Source: Aphrophora alni (taxonomy: Eukaryota; Arthropoda; Insecta; Hemiptera; Aphrophoridae). From it: a stretch of DNA of 64,000 bases. The notes under the pieces were generated by a model. It worked only from the letters and a program-made list of their open reading frames with translations. It searched no databases and was not told the DNA's origin. Every line of letters begins with the position of its first letter. Positions within the stretch are counted from its first letter, which is position 1. The translations under genes were made by a program, and so were the position numbers. The stretch covers positions 73,043,638 through 73,107,637 of the forward strand of contig OY740765.1 of NCBI GenBank assembly GCA_963513935.1, in the 5' to 3' direction. Of this stretch, positions 44,250 through 57,299 are shown one piece after another.

Positions 44250-44740
44250 CAGTGGCGGATCTATGGGGGGGGCTTTCGGGCTAAAGCCCCCCCCCCCAAA
44301 CCTTTAAAAAATGTTTTGTAAGAAAATTTAAAGTTTGCTCAAAAGCTCACAAGGCGTTTGCGGTTCCTTTACAGCGACTAGTGATGAAGACAATGACAGT
44401 GTTAGTTCTCAGACAATCACTCCAAGTCTCCAAACAAAAATTCCAACTGTGTCCCCGTCATTATTTATTCATGTCTAGCCAGTAGAACTACTCTGAAATG
44501 TACGATGTACTTAAAAATAAATCCTTTTCACATTTTTAATCTGCCTTTTATTAACTTTAATGTATTTCATTAGTAAATTAGTAAACAAAACATCCTGAAA
44601 ACCTTTAATATGAAACACACGTTTTTACTCCATAAAACAACGTTAAACTACTGTTTTGGTCGCTTCATTATATGAAAGTCCTTTCACAAAATTTTCCCCT
44701 GTTCAGCCCCCTCCAAAATAAAATTCTAGATCCGCCACTG
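44250..44740. mobile_element. hAT-type MITE, 491 bp, with 8-bp target duplication
   Basis: Ends are perfect 14-bp inverted repeats CAGTGGCGGATCTA / TAGATCCGCCACTG. They are flanked by identical 8-bp duplications ggggactt (44242-44249 and 44741-44748), the signature of hAT transposition. The interior has no transposase. A 12-bp G/C stem (GGGGGGGGCTTT, loop cgggct, AAAGCCCCCCCC) lies at 44265-44294. Perfect ends and duplication indicate recent movement by a hAT transposase supplied elsewhere. Confidence 0.93.
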
Positions 44741-45179
44741 GGGGACTTCATTCACCCTCATTATAAACAAAACAGCCTTTCTAGATAATGATACTAGGCT
44801 TATCTTTATTTTTTTCGATTTGGGGACTTACAAATAAAAAATAGTCCTTACAAATAAAATAGTGGATCTTTCATTCCAACAGGCTCATTTGTGTGTTAAT
44901 TTAACAACTATTAGTATACATTTTTCATTATGTATGCTTAACTTCTGCAAAAGAACTCAAAATATGGTCAGAATTATAAGAATAGTGATAAAAAGCACAA
45001 GTTTTATTTTTAAAGTGAAAACATTAAAGAATTTATAGAAGTTTAATTAAGTCTCACAACATGCAATGACATCTATAGTTTCAAATCATTGATTATAACA
45101 CAACTTCCCTTGATTTTTTTTTGAAATAAAAATAGTTTCATGCATTTTATAGAAGTCAGATTATATACCTCACTTTACT

Positions 45180-45310
45180 CTCCGGCCCATGGTGAGTCTT
45201 GGCCTGTATTCTCTTCTATCCAATGTAGCCCATCTCCAATTCCTGGTCCTCATCAGTCTCAGGTCTCTCTCAACATTCTGTAACCATACGCTTCTTGGTC
45301 TTCATCTTAT
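45180..45310 (-). pseudogene. C-terminal scrap of a LINE ORF2
   Basis: The minus strand near 45190-45300 reads, across frames, KKRMVTEC and NWRWATLDRREYRPRL. These resemble the basic KRW-ENVEKDLR-LG--NW--LA-DR--WR tail of insect LINE ORF2 proteins. About 40 residues only. Confidence 0.35.
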
Positions 45311-45327
45311 TTTTCCAGTCACATTAT

Positions 45328-45435
45328 ATATATATATATACAATTACATCATTGTTACATCCATATCAAACCAGTTTACATTTAATGTTGCGTCCGTATG
45401 TAATGTTGCATCCGTATGTAATGTTGCGTCCGGTA
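45328..45435. repeat. (TA)n run and 18-bp tandem repeat
   Basis: tatatatatatata at 45328-45341. Then tgttgcgtccgtatgtaa, tgttgcatccgtatgtaa and tgttgcgtccggtatacg follow in tandem at about 45388-45441. Confidence 0.8.
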
Positions 45436-45439
45436 TACG

Positions 45440-48400
45440 GACGTCACAGTGCAATCACGTGTTAAACATTTTGTTCAAACACATTTTGATATTTAGAAGC
45501 TTAGGTTTGTGTTACAGGATGTAAACTATCTAAAAAATTTACCGTTAAATTTATCATATTATTTTTACAACTACGGCGGTACATTATATAAATATTGATG
45601 GAGTTCCTAATGTTAGTGAATTTGTAAGTAATATACTATTCTTAATTCAGGGGTTTACCGACAGAGACTGCTGTCCTCGTTCAATGTATATTGTTCAATA
45701 ATACTTACTACCCAAACTAATGTCATGTTGCATCCGACAATTTGGCAACACTGCTTTCAAGGAAAGGTTCTTTTCACATCTTCTCAACTTTATTAAAACC
45801 TTTTGTACCGATGAAGCGTAAAAATGTTAACCATGTCGATTTTTTTTTTCGCTTTTCGTTACGATTTTCATTTATAATTTTGTTGCTTATTTTTTTTATA
45901 GATGTTAAACATTTTTGAATAAAAGTTATTTTAGAAGATTTTTACTCTTAGTACAAAACTAAAGCAGAATTACGACTAGTGATTTCATAGAACAGTTATA
46001 AACATTTGATCACTAATTACATTTTCAAAAATTACAAGTTTCCTTCTTTATAAAGAAACTAACGAATAATTCAAACTACTATAAAGTTATATGTTTGGTT
46101 ATGATATGGACTAATTACTCTGAAATGCCTTGTATTGAAACTGTATTTTTATCAATTGTATCGTTTTGTAATATTAACTAATTCAGAAAAAAATATTTCG
46201 TTTTCTTCTCTATTACGAAACTAAACTTTAAAAATTCTTGCTCTGTTGGTTTATTTGTTTTATAACGTTTTTACAATCCATACATAGTCAAACTAGTAAT
46301 CAATGGAGACCATACATATTGCACAAACTTTCTCAGACTCTATTACATAGTCAACTTAAAATCAATACAAAAATATTGTACACACTTTCTCAGACTCCCA
46401 TACATACTTAAACTATTATTTTTTAATTTGAACGAAAAACTTCTATTATCGTGCTTGGTACAGGAGTAAACCTGTGATTCGCGTCGACAAAAATCATCAT
46501 GCACTATGATTTGAGGTGAAAACCTCAAAATTATTATAAACTGCAACTAATGCTGAAATCTGACTATTTATATCATGCAATAGTTACAAATATAAGCGTT
46601 TTAGTGATAATAGTAATTTGATTTGTTCCTATTTTGTATAATATTTTTTTCAAAAATGGTATTTTACAAGATTTTCCTCTATTACAAAATTATGCGGAAA
46701 TTTTATTTTGTTATAAAATAGCTACGACTATATGCATAGTAATGATTAATACAAACTTTGTTGTTCATATCATGTTTTTATGTTCGCATATTAAAAAAAA
46801 AGAAAAAAATTTATTGTATAACTTTTCATTTATTTCAAATTTAAAGATGAAAGTTGAAATTTGAAGTTACCTCAATAGTTAAAATCATAAGCCAAATAGA
46901 CGTAATGAAATTCAATCCTGTCTTTTATAGCTTTTTCCTTCATTTTTTCATCTTTTTAAAAAAATATTGATCTTACAATTGTTTCTCTGTATATTACTAA
47001 ATTCAATCTAAAATTTGAACGGCTATGTTAAGGAATAATTAAAATCATATGTCCAGCGATTAATGACAATTTTGTCGATCATACACTTTTTTGATGTTGT
47101 TTTTTTTTTTTCTTAAATATATATTTCACAAGTTTCCCCTCTATTACAAATGTTAAGTTGCTAAAATATGTTTAAATTGGTAGTTTTATATCCGTGATTT
47201 TCCCAAAGTAGATAATGCGTCAATGAAACTGCGCCATATTTTCTCACAAGGCAGAAGATCAATGAAAATTGTATTTGGACACAACATACAGATGCACAAT
47301 ATGTTAACTGTGAACTGTGTAGAAAGAATGTACAAACTTGTTCACATTCCCGTCCATCAATCCAAATACTGACCAAACAAATTTATTTGTTGCCAGAATA
47401 ATAAGTTGGGTGGATATTACGAAAGGTTCATGACAAAATCGTGAATTAACTTACTGTACTATATAGCAATAAATGTTTCGAAATTTAGATAAGTGAATTT
47501 AAACTATACAATGATTGCTTTGTAATGTAAAATATAATTTATGATATAATATGATTTATGATAATGTCGTGTAATTTCGTCTAATGTATACTTTAGTGAT
47601 ACTTGATAAGTTCCAAAATGTGCTTACACACTTCAATGACCTTTACTTTTTTGTTCAACTAATGAGTCTATTATTTCTATTTACAACCCCATCACTTGAC
47701 TAGGGTCATTGACAATAACTACAAAAATACCGCAAAGAGTGCAAGTCAATTATTTTAGGGTTGCTACTGTTATATGAGCGCTGTTTTTGGACAGTTTTGG
47801 TTAATTTTGTGTGATTGTTTTAGATATTTATTAAAGTATAGAAAAAATTATTCAAGTAAAAATATTGCATATGGACAAAATAGTTGCTGGTAAAATAAAA
47901 TGTTCGGGCTATTTGATTATCTTATATACATAACAGCCGTTATATTAATTAGAAAAATAGTTGTAATTTTGTTATTGTGCATTGATGAGTAGAATGACTA
48001 TGCATCGTTGGGGAAGCGTTTTCGAAAGAGCATAACGTAACGTGTTGTTTATAGACAATCACATTTAATGATGATCTTAAAGCAAGTAGACAATTTCAAG
48101 CTAAGTAGCGAGATATTGAACCATCATTACTCATATCAATACCAAAATGGAAAACATTACTACTAGAAACTTAAAGTGAAGTACAAAAAAAAAAATACAG
48201 TCAACAATCTGACGTGGATATGGAAGAAAATATTTGTGTTGCCTTGTTAAAATATCCCACTAAATAAAATTTGACTACAAAAGTGACCTTAAACATGGTG
48301 TGACCGAATTTACGGTTCATAGAATCGTTGAAACAGATGATTTGTAGTTTTACAAGTCACACTGACCATGATCTATTGAAGATGACTTATGCAGAATAGT

Positions 48401-50133
48401 GTAGTATAAATAGACAATAAAATAATCTAATAGCCACCAAACCGTTTTTTTTAAATAAGATATTTTGTTTTCATGAAATATATTTACCTCAGTATTCTAT
48501 GGTATACTAAATATATTTTCTAAATCTTTACAAAAATACTTGTCCACAACATGGAAAACACTCCATAGAACATTCTTCAGCTGTTAAAAAATAAACATAA
48601 TTTCATCAAATTGACTGTAAAAAAATTGCTCAAAATTGGTTAAATGTGAAAATTAGTTACCTAAACCAGAGTACAAAATGGTAGTTGAAGGATAATAAAG
48701 TTGAATAAGTTTCTAAATTAAAAAAAAAAATTAATAAATCATGATCACAGTAATTTAAATTCGATTTTATCAAATATTAAAATTTACGATTAAAGGACGT
48801 TTAAGGTACCGTACAAGCCAAGAAATTTAAGCTGTACATATTTTTATCTAAACCTAACACATCATCCTTAATTATATTTCGCATTTTTACTGACAACTAC
48901 TGGGCTCAATTTTCTTGCAACAAATATTTCCTGAAAAGAGCCATTGTATTTCTAATCTATATTTAAGTTTTTTTAATTTTTTAAGTTCATATTTTAAAAT
49001 TAGATTTAAAGTAGAGTAGGATCGTAGGATTTCCTACCAAGTAACGATGTATATTAAATAACGTAAAAACAATTATTTTCATTTACCTATTTTGAGGAAT
49101 AATTAGGTACCGGTTAATTAAATAAACAAATAAATACGACGTACATTTACAGAAAAAAATTATGTATTGCTTCAAAGGGTACATTACAAACAATACAATC
49201 ATTAATATCTATCCTAGGTTATCGGGAAGTCAGTTAACATAAAATCAAAAATAAACATATTATATTACAAAAGTATAAACTCTCGTATTAGATTAAGATT
49301 TTAACTTTAAAAACACAGCAAATAAAATTATAGATCCTTCAATAAAAAATAGATATTATTTCATCTTTACCTTAAATTAGCTAAACATACAGAGTTTTTT
49401 AAATTCATTGTCTAATTAATGTCATAAGAAAAATATTTGGATATACTTTTTAAATTAATAAATTGCACATGCAATTAAATAAATTCGTTTATGGATCACA
49501 TATAGTTCATAATATCTTAATAATCATCAGATATATATGTTCTATTCAGACCATTAATATATTCTAAAATTTTTAGTATAAATATTTGGAATCAATTTAA
49601 ATTGCATCCCTATTACTCAGTATTTATTGTTGATGGTTGTAGTCATAAGTGACTATTCAAGATCTCACTCGTGTCTTTTCAAACGTAATCATAAGTTAAT
49701 ATACTAACGAGTATTCAAATATTTTTACATCATAATCATATGTTCTATAATGTTTATTTATAACACTAAATTACTAATTCATCCTTGAAAACTACTTTTT
49801 TGAAAAGAAAAATATCGTTTGGTCGTTAGGTTTTTAGTGTGTTTATTAGGTTCTCTTTCGTTTAAAATCTGCTATTTGGCATAAAAAGAAAATTAAAAAT
49901 ATTTTGGCTGCGGTATTACAGTGTTATTATTGCGATATTGTAATTTTAAAGAAAATTATTGGTTTATGTTTAATGATACTTCTTCATAGAGAAATAATAC
50001 ATATTTTTTTTCAGAAATAATAACAATTTATGAAAGCACTTTATCCTAATCACTGTTTTATTGACTATCTATTAAATGTTTTTTTTATGTTAAATTCAAT
50101 TTTTTTGGTTCTGTAACGTTTACTGAAATATAA
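45440..50133. other. no gene seen
   Basis: 4.7 kb of AT-rich DNA. A local pair of aactttctcagactc motifs lies at 46325 and 46389, and the phrase ctattac-aaa recurs near 46211, 46679 and 47140, hinting at old degenerate repetition. The frames at 46343-46546, 46634-46864 and 47161-47376 have no recognisable signature. Confidence 0.4.
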
Positions 50134-52462
50134 CTATAAAAAATAAATTACACGTTTATCGTTTAATTTAGTGTACATATTCTGTATAAAAACTTTGATT
50201 TTTACCTAAGATTTATTGCTAAATACGTCAGGGTGAAGTTTCATAAGCTTTTCACATTCATTATTCTTCAGAGGTCGCTTATGGAGAACATGATCTTTGA
50301 AATAATCACTGGTTATTTTCTTTTGTTCATAGGTCCATGGTACTAGTGTTCTCTTTTTTACTGTTTTCATGTTTAAGCGATGTTTGCTCCCTTCAATTTG
50401 TTCTTCAGCTCTCTTTGTGACATTTATTAATGAAGGAGAGCAAACATGGTCCAAATCTTCCTCTAGTTCATTTTCAGCGATAGTAATCCTCTTCCATATC
50501 AACATCTATTTCGTCTAACGTTTTGCCTTTATAGTCTACTGCTGTGCCACTCTCCATCATCAAAAGTAACTTACAGATCTTTGCTGTCTGATACACATCG
50601 TCTGGAAGGCGGTACTCACCCCTATGTATTTTATCGGTGCGGCCCATAAAAGTTGCCAACTGTTCGATATCGCCGTCAGTTATATTGAATATTTGCGTTA
50701 TGGTATCAAGGTGCTTTCTTAATCGAGTTGCAGTAATAGCTGCAGGGTTTTTCACACCACTTCCTTTTACATGTTTGTTAAGGACCATATATCCCCTGAT
50801 TGGCGTTATTTTGTCCAAAGTGCTAAAGATAAATAGATTTGTCTTTAAAACAAAGTTAGGTCTAACACTAAGTAGTAGGCTCATTTGGTTTTGAACCTCT
50901 TGGCTAAATAAAACAGGTACTCCGGGACCTCTTTTTCCTCTAATTACCACTCTTTTAAATGATTTCATTAATATTTTTTCAGTATGTGAGATTTCGTTAC
51001 TGAACTCTTCGTAATTTGTTTGCACCTCGGCACTTTCATAGGTACTTACTAACATACGTTCCAGTTCTCCTGGTCTCTTTCTATTTAGAAGCAGAACTAT
51101 GCAAAATATTGTTTCCAATTATGTTTTGTAAGATTCCTTATCGTCATTATGTCTACTCAACCTATATGCAGCAGCAATTCCCTTCTTTATAAGATATTCT
51201 TTAAATATTTTAATGTCACTGGCTAAAAGAATAATAGTAACTTTATTCCACTTTTTCATGTTTAAGTCAGTTGCTGCTTGACTTGAAATGTCAAATTGCC
51301 AATTTGATTTTAATAAAAGAATCATTGTTTTCAAATCACTTTCTGCTTCAGCCGACGGTATGGTGGCATAAATATCTTTTCTTTTCAATGCAAAAGTTAT
51401 GGCAATAACACAACAATCTTTCAAAGATTTGCAAACGTTCATTGCATAGGTTGGAGCGGAATATGAATCTCTCTCCGAACTATATTTGGCTACAGATTTA
51501 GTTGATTGGACTAAAAGATCATAGTACTGTGGTTTTAATAATTCAAAAAGATTGCAAAGTTTTGGTTCTATTTTCTGTACTTCAATCACTAATTTGGTTA
51601 GTTTGCGCATTTTTCTTGACGTAACTGGAATGAAATGTTTTTCCCTATGTGTTCTTAAATAACGTGCACCAAATGCGCAAATTAGAGTATCTTTTTTGGC
51701 TACTAGAGATATCATATCAGCTCTCATATAAGGAAATACAACTACTTTCAAATTTTCATCTACACGTATGTTCTTAATAAGTAAACTCTGTGCTGAGCTC
51801 ATAGACGATTTATTATTGTTCGGATTTTTTTTACAGATTTTTCTGTGCCTCCATAACTGTTTTTTGCATAGAAACCTAGGCAATGTATAACAAGGTAAAT
51901 GAGTAGTTCCGACAACATATGGTTTTCTTACTGGTTTTGTGCATCCTTCACTAGCATTAAGAATATAATTACTTTTTTTTTCTTTTCGTAAAACAGTAAT
52001 TAAATCCTTCCTTTCTTTACATTTGCCTGGCTTAGAACTTATCTCTTCTACTTCTATTTCAGAACGGTGATTCCTAAATAAATGTCTAGAAAAATTGAGA
52101 ACCAAAGATTCGCAGAAGACACAAAAATCTCTAGAGCGAAAATTTTTATGGTTTTTTAATGGTGCAAGGTTTTCTTCGGGGTCTTCAACAGCAACAGGAG
52201 TATCAATTGTGGAAGAATTGTGTATATAATTGTCTGCCGATGTAGAAGGCACTGCAATTTCATTATTAAAGTTATCTAAATTAGATGTATTTAAAAGTAG
52301 AGAGTTGTTTATAGTTGAAGATATTTCTTCTTCTTCACTAGATGTATCTTTGGATAAACTGCTGGGATGAAATTCTGGGTCTTGAACTGAGTCGTAACAT
52401 GAATTTCCAAATGAAGATGGAATATCGAATTCATTGTGATCACTGTCTTCTTCAGTTGCCAT
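50134..52462 (-). pseudogene. zinc-finger / tyrosine-recombinase-like protein, three lesions
   Basis: A 770-codon minus-strand gene of an uncharacterised animal family. I start it at the ATG at 52462 (MATEEDSDHNEF); an AG acceptor-like site at 52490 leaves an upstream exon possible. Acidic N-terminus; C2H2 finger near residues 114-132 (CVFCESLVLNFSRHLFRNH); second Cys/His segment near 190-210 (LPCYTLPRFLCKKQLWRHRK). A middle domain leads to the recombinase-like core: LNRKRPGELERM (possible Arg I), VVIRGKRGPGVPV, ITATRLRKHLDTITQ (Arg II block) and IHRGEYRLPDDVYQ (possible Tyr nucleophile). The C-terminus (WTYEQKKITSDYFKDHV...ECEKL) is SANT-like. Lesions: in-frame TAA at 51119-51121, a frameshift near 50480-50500, and TAG at 50206-50208 where Trp is expected. 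Likely a Crypton-like or related YR element protein. Confidence 0.75.
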
Positions 52463-52494
52463 TTCTTCATCAAGCAAGATGTGTTTACCTAAAA

Positions 52495-53048
52495 TTAAAA
52501 TTTAAATATTAATAAATAAGATACAATCTTAAAGGGCATTAAGTGGATATAATTAATAAAGAACAATCAATCAGATAATTGTGTTTTATTAAGTTCCAGT
52601 GATTGTGGTTAGGGGCAAATTCAAATTATTATTAATAAATAAGTATTAAAATAATATATATTCAAAACTTTAAAAGTAATATTTGTCTTACGGCATTTCT
52701 TAACGTATAGTATTTTTTTATTCTATTACAATAGAAATTTTTCTACCATAAATCTAGTTTTACAGACCTTTAATACAAACATTTGAACCATAAAACAAAA
52801 TTATTAAATGTTAATAAATAGGACCAAAATAACCCCATACCCCAAATATCATCAAAAAAGTTTCAATCGCTCCATTTGTGGACTTAGGAGACCTCATAAC
52901 TGTGGTAAAAAAAAAAATTAGAACTTAAAAATTTGCCAAGTGGGTTTTGGTAATATTCCACAGAAAAGGTGTTACCAAAGTCGTCACGGAAAAAATAATA
53001 TACGTTTACGTTCGGTGCTCAAATGTATCGGTGTCTCCCTTCTGTATC
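52495..53048. other. no gene seen
   Basis: AT-rich upstream flank of the recombinase-like gene. aatttaattttag at about 52490 is an acceptor-like sequence directly before its reading frame. Confidence 0.35.
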
Positions 53049-53147
53049 TCTGTGTGTAGGTACTGTGTAAGTTGAATAGATTTAGTATTAATTAATATAA
53101 GTTTATAACAATCTTGAATTATAATTTACACATTACCTACACACAGA
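53049..53147. repeat. 22-bp inverted repeat around a 55-bp centre
   Basis: tctgtgtgtaggtactgtgtaa (53049-53070) pairs with ttacacattacctacacacaga (53126-53147) with one mismatch. Outer flanks (ctcccttctg / caaaagaggg) pair partly. It could be a very small MITE. Confidence 0.75.
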
Positions 53148-55985
53148 CTAACAAAAGAGGGTCTTCTATGTAGTAATAGGGCTTCACCATAGAGATGTAT
53201 TGACTGCCTCAAAATAGACTAAAATAGAGACGGAGATAAAAATGATTACACCAAAAAAACAACTTCCCTAATATAATACATGTTAATCATTACCCATAAA
53301 AAATATGTGATAACCACTAATAATTTCAAATAAATAATACTTGTTAATTAATTTTAAACACCTTTAAAATATTTTTTCTTAGGAATTAAAATTTTATCAT
53401 ATTTTTTTTTTTTAATTGTAATATGTATTTTAAAGATTAATTTGATAACAGAAAGTAATACTCGTCTTAATTTTTTACATAAACTTTATTTTTATTTTTA
53501 TTTAGACTTGAATGTAAATTACAACTTCTACTATTAATGTAGTAAATTACTACTACTACAACATCTCAAATAAATTTTTCGTAATAATATATCAATTAAC
53601 TATTGTAAAATGGTAGTAATTTTTTAAAATATAGGCTATAATATGTTATAAGTAGACCCCGAAGACCAAGATCATAATGATGTTATAAGTATTTATGATT
53701 GGGACATAGATTAGTCCACTCCATGGACCTCAGTTTAATAAATATAGATTTCTAATGATACTAACCTGCTCATTCCTTTTTATATCCCTTATTAGGATAC
53801 TTAGTCCCATGATCTGTGTTGTATAACAACCAAAAAACTATAATATCTATTGTGTGGATGGATGGTCTATTGAGTGATCAATTTAAGTATCCTTTATAGC
53901 CTACAAATGAATTTAATAGTCTTTTCACCAACAGTTTAAAAAGTGCCATGTTTATTAAAAAAGGTTAAATGGTAACTTTGGCCCCCAAAAAAAAAGTTAA
54001 TATGGTTTGAAAACATTTGGAAATTTTAAAATAGTCCTAAATTAAAGGATTATATTTAGTTAATAATATAGGCCACTTTAAAACCCAATACTATCAATTT
54101 TAAAATATCAGTAATTATTTATTCCACAGAAAACATAAAAAAGTTGAGCCACTGTTACCCCAGTTGATGGTACTTAAATAAGGATTGAAGCCTCTTAAAG
54201 ACATCATATTCAAATAGAAATGGGTGGAATGTTATTATTTTTAATTCGGATACTCTGTTTTTGATTTTCATTTTTTCTATTAGGTTTTTCTCCTTTTTTT
54301 ATGTACATTTGTTTACTTTTCTTATTTTACACATATTACAAACTTGTCTTGTGAGATCAATACTTTGACACATCAATATAAAAATACTTCCTTATAATCT
54401 TTCATAAATGTTTTAAACTAAATTGTGGAGTAATTTTAACTAGCATGTTTAAATAAATCAAATGCATTAAGACACAAAACAAACATATTTACAGAAGTAA
54501 TTTTAATACACAACACAATTAATTAAATTATGAAGGTCTAGGATAACCTAATGAAAGTGTCTTATTTTTATCACCACAATGAATCCCACAATGTTGACTG
54601 TCACATAAATAAAATATAGTTTTCTAACATACATTAGCTTTATAACATATGTTAGTTCTATATCTACGGTCACATAAATCACATGTAAAAGTTAGTAAAA
54701 TATGTATCCAGAAAAACAAAGCAAGTTTATTAATAAAATGTAAATTCTGTTGTTTTTTGGACTTAAAAATAAATAATTTATTCTGATTTCTTTCAATAGT
54801 TCATAAATATTCAAGACAATGCCTGATACGATAACGGATATAAATTGAGTAGTAACAGAACATTTTGACCTTGATCATGTTTCAAAATTGAAGTATTTGT
54901 TAATTGTTAACTTTCACGGTATTCTTAGGGAATTACAGATTTTAAGTTATATAAAATTAACTATGTATTTTAGTTATAAGATCTATACAGATATTAAGTT
55001 ATGTCTATATGTAACAAGTTAAGTTAGAATTTACATATGTATTTTATTAGTTGTAAAAACGATATTAAGTATATCAATGTAACTTTATTATTTAATTTAA
55101 CATTGAAGGTATAAAGGAGCTTTTTAATTATGTATATTTTCTCAACCCATTTATATATTTGCAGTTTTATAAACGTATTCCACCCTTACAAACATGTAGA
55201 ATGTAGGATATACTAATTTAATATGAAAGATTCAATAACAACATTTGATTAAATAATATGCTCGACATATATTTAATAGATCTTGAAAATATTAAATTAT
55301 AATTATATAATTTAAAACGAAAATTTATAAATAATGGTAGCATATTTACCAAATTTCGAAATAAAATTACTTTCCCCATACGAAATTATTATACATTTTA
55401 AGGGTTTTCAATATCGATTTATGAATAATACAACGACTTATGAAAATATATCTATATTCAAATTTGTTTAGGCTTACCTTTACAATTCAATTTTAAGCTG
55501 ACACACTTGTAGACACTGAAGGCTTTTAATAGATTACTGCTGTCAACTGATTTTAAAATAAGGAAAAAGTTTAGAAGTTGGAAGGGATAAAGGTATAAAC
55601 CATACAGGTGGGGGAAACCTGAATTTTTGCTCAAAGGCATGTGGATAATAAAGACGGATAATGTTAAATTTCAATTGTAACTATATCTCACATATAAGTA
55701 GTATAGAGAAAGTTGAAAGTTATATTAGTCAATCCAAACCTTCATCTTTTCCTTGAATGTATCCTTGTACCTGGAAATTTTTCTTTACATTTGCAAACTA
55801 CAAAACAAAAACAAAATATTCTTCACCTGCACTTTGTCAAAAGGATTGTATTTTTAAAATATGAGAAAAAAGCTAAAGTCATATCTAAAAACCATGTATT
55901 TTTGTCATTATTAAAATATTCTGTTTAAATAACTTATACTAACGACTGTACGTATTTGGTGAAATTTCATTATAATTAAATAATT
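53148..55985. other. no gene seen
   Basis: 2.8 kb of AT-rich DNA; no coding, RNA or repeat signal I can support. The frames at 55458-55640 and 55713-55928 look like chance. Confidence 0.4.
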
Positions 55986-56118
55986 AAAAAGTTGGTACTT
56001 CAAGAAATATTTATTGAGCTGTGTTTTTCTGTGTTTTATCAGCTACTGCATTTCCGGAAGCACCTTACAGATTTACAGTATATCGGCTAAATAAATATTT
56101 CTGGAGTACCAAGTTTTT
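55986..56118. mobile_element. small inverted-repeat element (MITE-like, ~133 bp)
   Basis: Arms aaaaagttggtacttcaagaaatatttatt (55986-56015) and aataaatatttctggagtaccaagttttt (56090-56118) pair over about 28 of 30 positions. No target duplication could be fixed in the A/T-rich flanks. Confidence 0.7.
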
Positions 56119-56229
56119 TATTGTTTGATTAATATCTCATTCCTGAAATTGTAAAAAGTCACAGTTTTTTCTCTTGGTTTTCACTACACCTCTATACCAT
56201 TTGATTATCATTAACACATAATTGTTCAA

Positions 56230-56345
56230 ACATATTGATTCTCAGGGGCTCCCTATAGTTAGTATGAGCTTGTCAACCCCGAGGGTCCCAGCTGGATTTA
56301 CACATTTTATAATGTAGTCTTGGATTAGAATGTTTTTTTTTTTTT
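56230..56345 (-). repeat. dispersed repeat, third copy of the 9.3-kb family (reverse, partial)
   Basis: Reversed, it reads aaaatgtgtaaatccagctgggaccctcgg...ctatagggagcccctgag. This matches 9508-9575 across the junction of body and 137-bp tail unit. A 14-T run follows. Confidence 0.65.
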
Positions 56346-57299
56346 TCCATCTACCTTATCATGTTTCTTATGACCAACACTTATTCTTTTCTGACTCTGA
56401 CAATATTAGAGTATATGAGATAGGGGTATTTATTTTGAAGTTCTTTTCTTCCTTTTTTAATAAGGCGATGATGATCTATAGGTTTTTTGCCTCTAAGCAT
56501 TAAGGAATAATATAAAACATTGAATTGAATAGGCTTATTAATAAGGCCACCGACATCTATGTTCATCTATCTAAGAAAATGCAATCGATTATAAATATAC
56601 AATCAATTATAATATGTGTAAAAAGTCTGAAACCAGCTGATTTTTAGACAAATGGCTGCTGGTATCAAAAATTAACCGATGGGATCAGTACAGATACAAA
56701 AAATTCTACTTTTGAAGCACTCGGAATTTTCCGCCGACATATTGATTTTCGCCATCTTGAAGTTAACTTTTAAAAATTAAATGGGAATTGGTTACTATGA
56801 CACATCATTTTATTGTGGAATTTTAAGAGGAAATCGATAGTGAAGACAGTTTTCGATTAACCTATTCACTCACGAATCACTAGCCATTATAGAAACTATT
56901 AAAGCAAGGTGAAGTAAATTTACAAACAACTTTTTTTATTCAATCTACAAGCCTAAAATATAAAGAAAAACTGAAAACAATATTTCTTGGTAATTGTCTA
57001 CAAAACCCAAGATTAGTCTAGAACCAACATTTTTATTTGATTTCTACAAATTTGTATCTTCATATCTTCCTGTAGCTTGAATAACAACAAAGTTGTCGAG
57101 ACACCCAATAATAATATTAAAAATAATATCAATATCATAATAATAATATTATTATTTGTTGCAATAATTATTGATTCTTTTTTTAAATATCAAAATGTAC
57201 TTAGAATACCTATTCTATTCGATAGGTATAATGACCTTAGCATGAAATATTGACAATTTTCATAGAGATAAAAACGTCCATGTATCAGATATAATTATT
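56346..57299. other. no gene seen
   Basis: AT-rich. The minus-strand frame at 56381-56566 has no recognisable motif. An aataatatt-rich simple stretch lies at 57110-57160. Confidence 0.35.

Noticed and set aside
45328..45341. TATA-rich run as a promoter
   Set aside because: Simple (TA)n repeat with no gene downstream.
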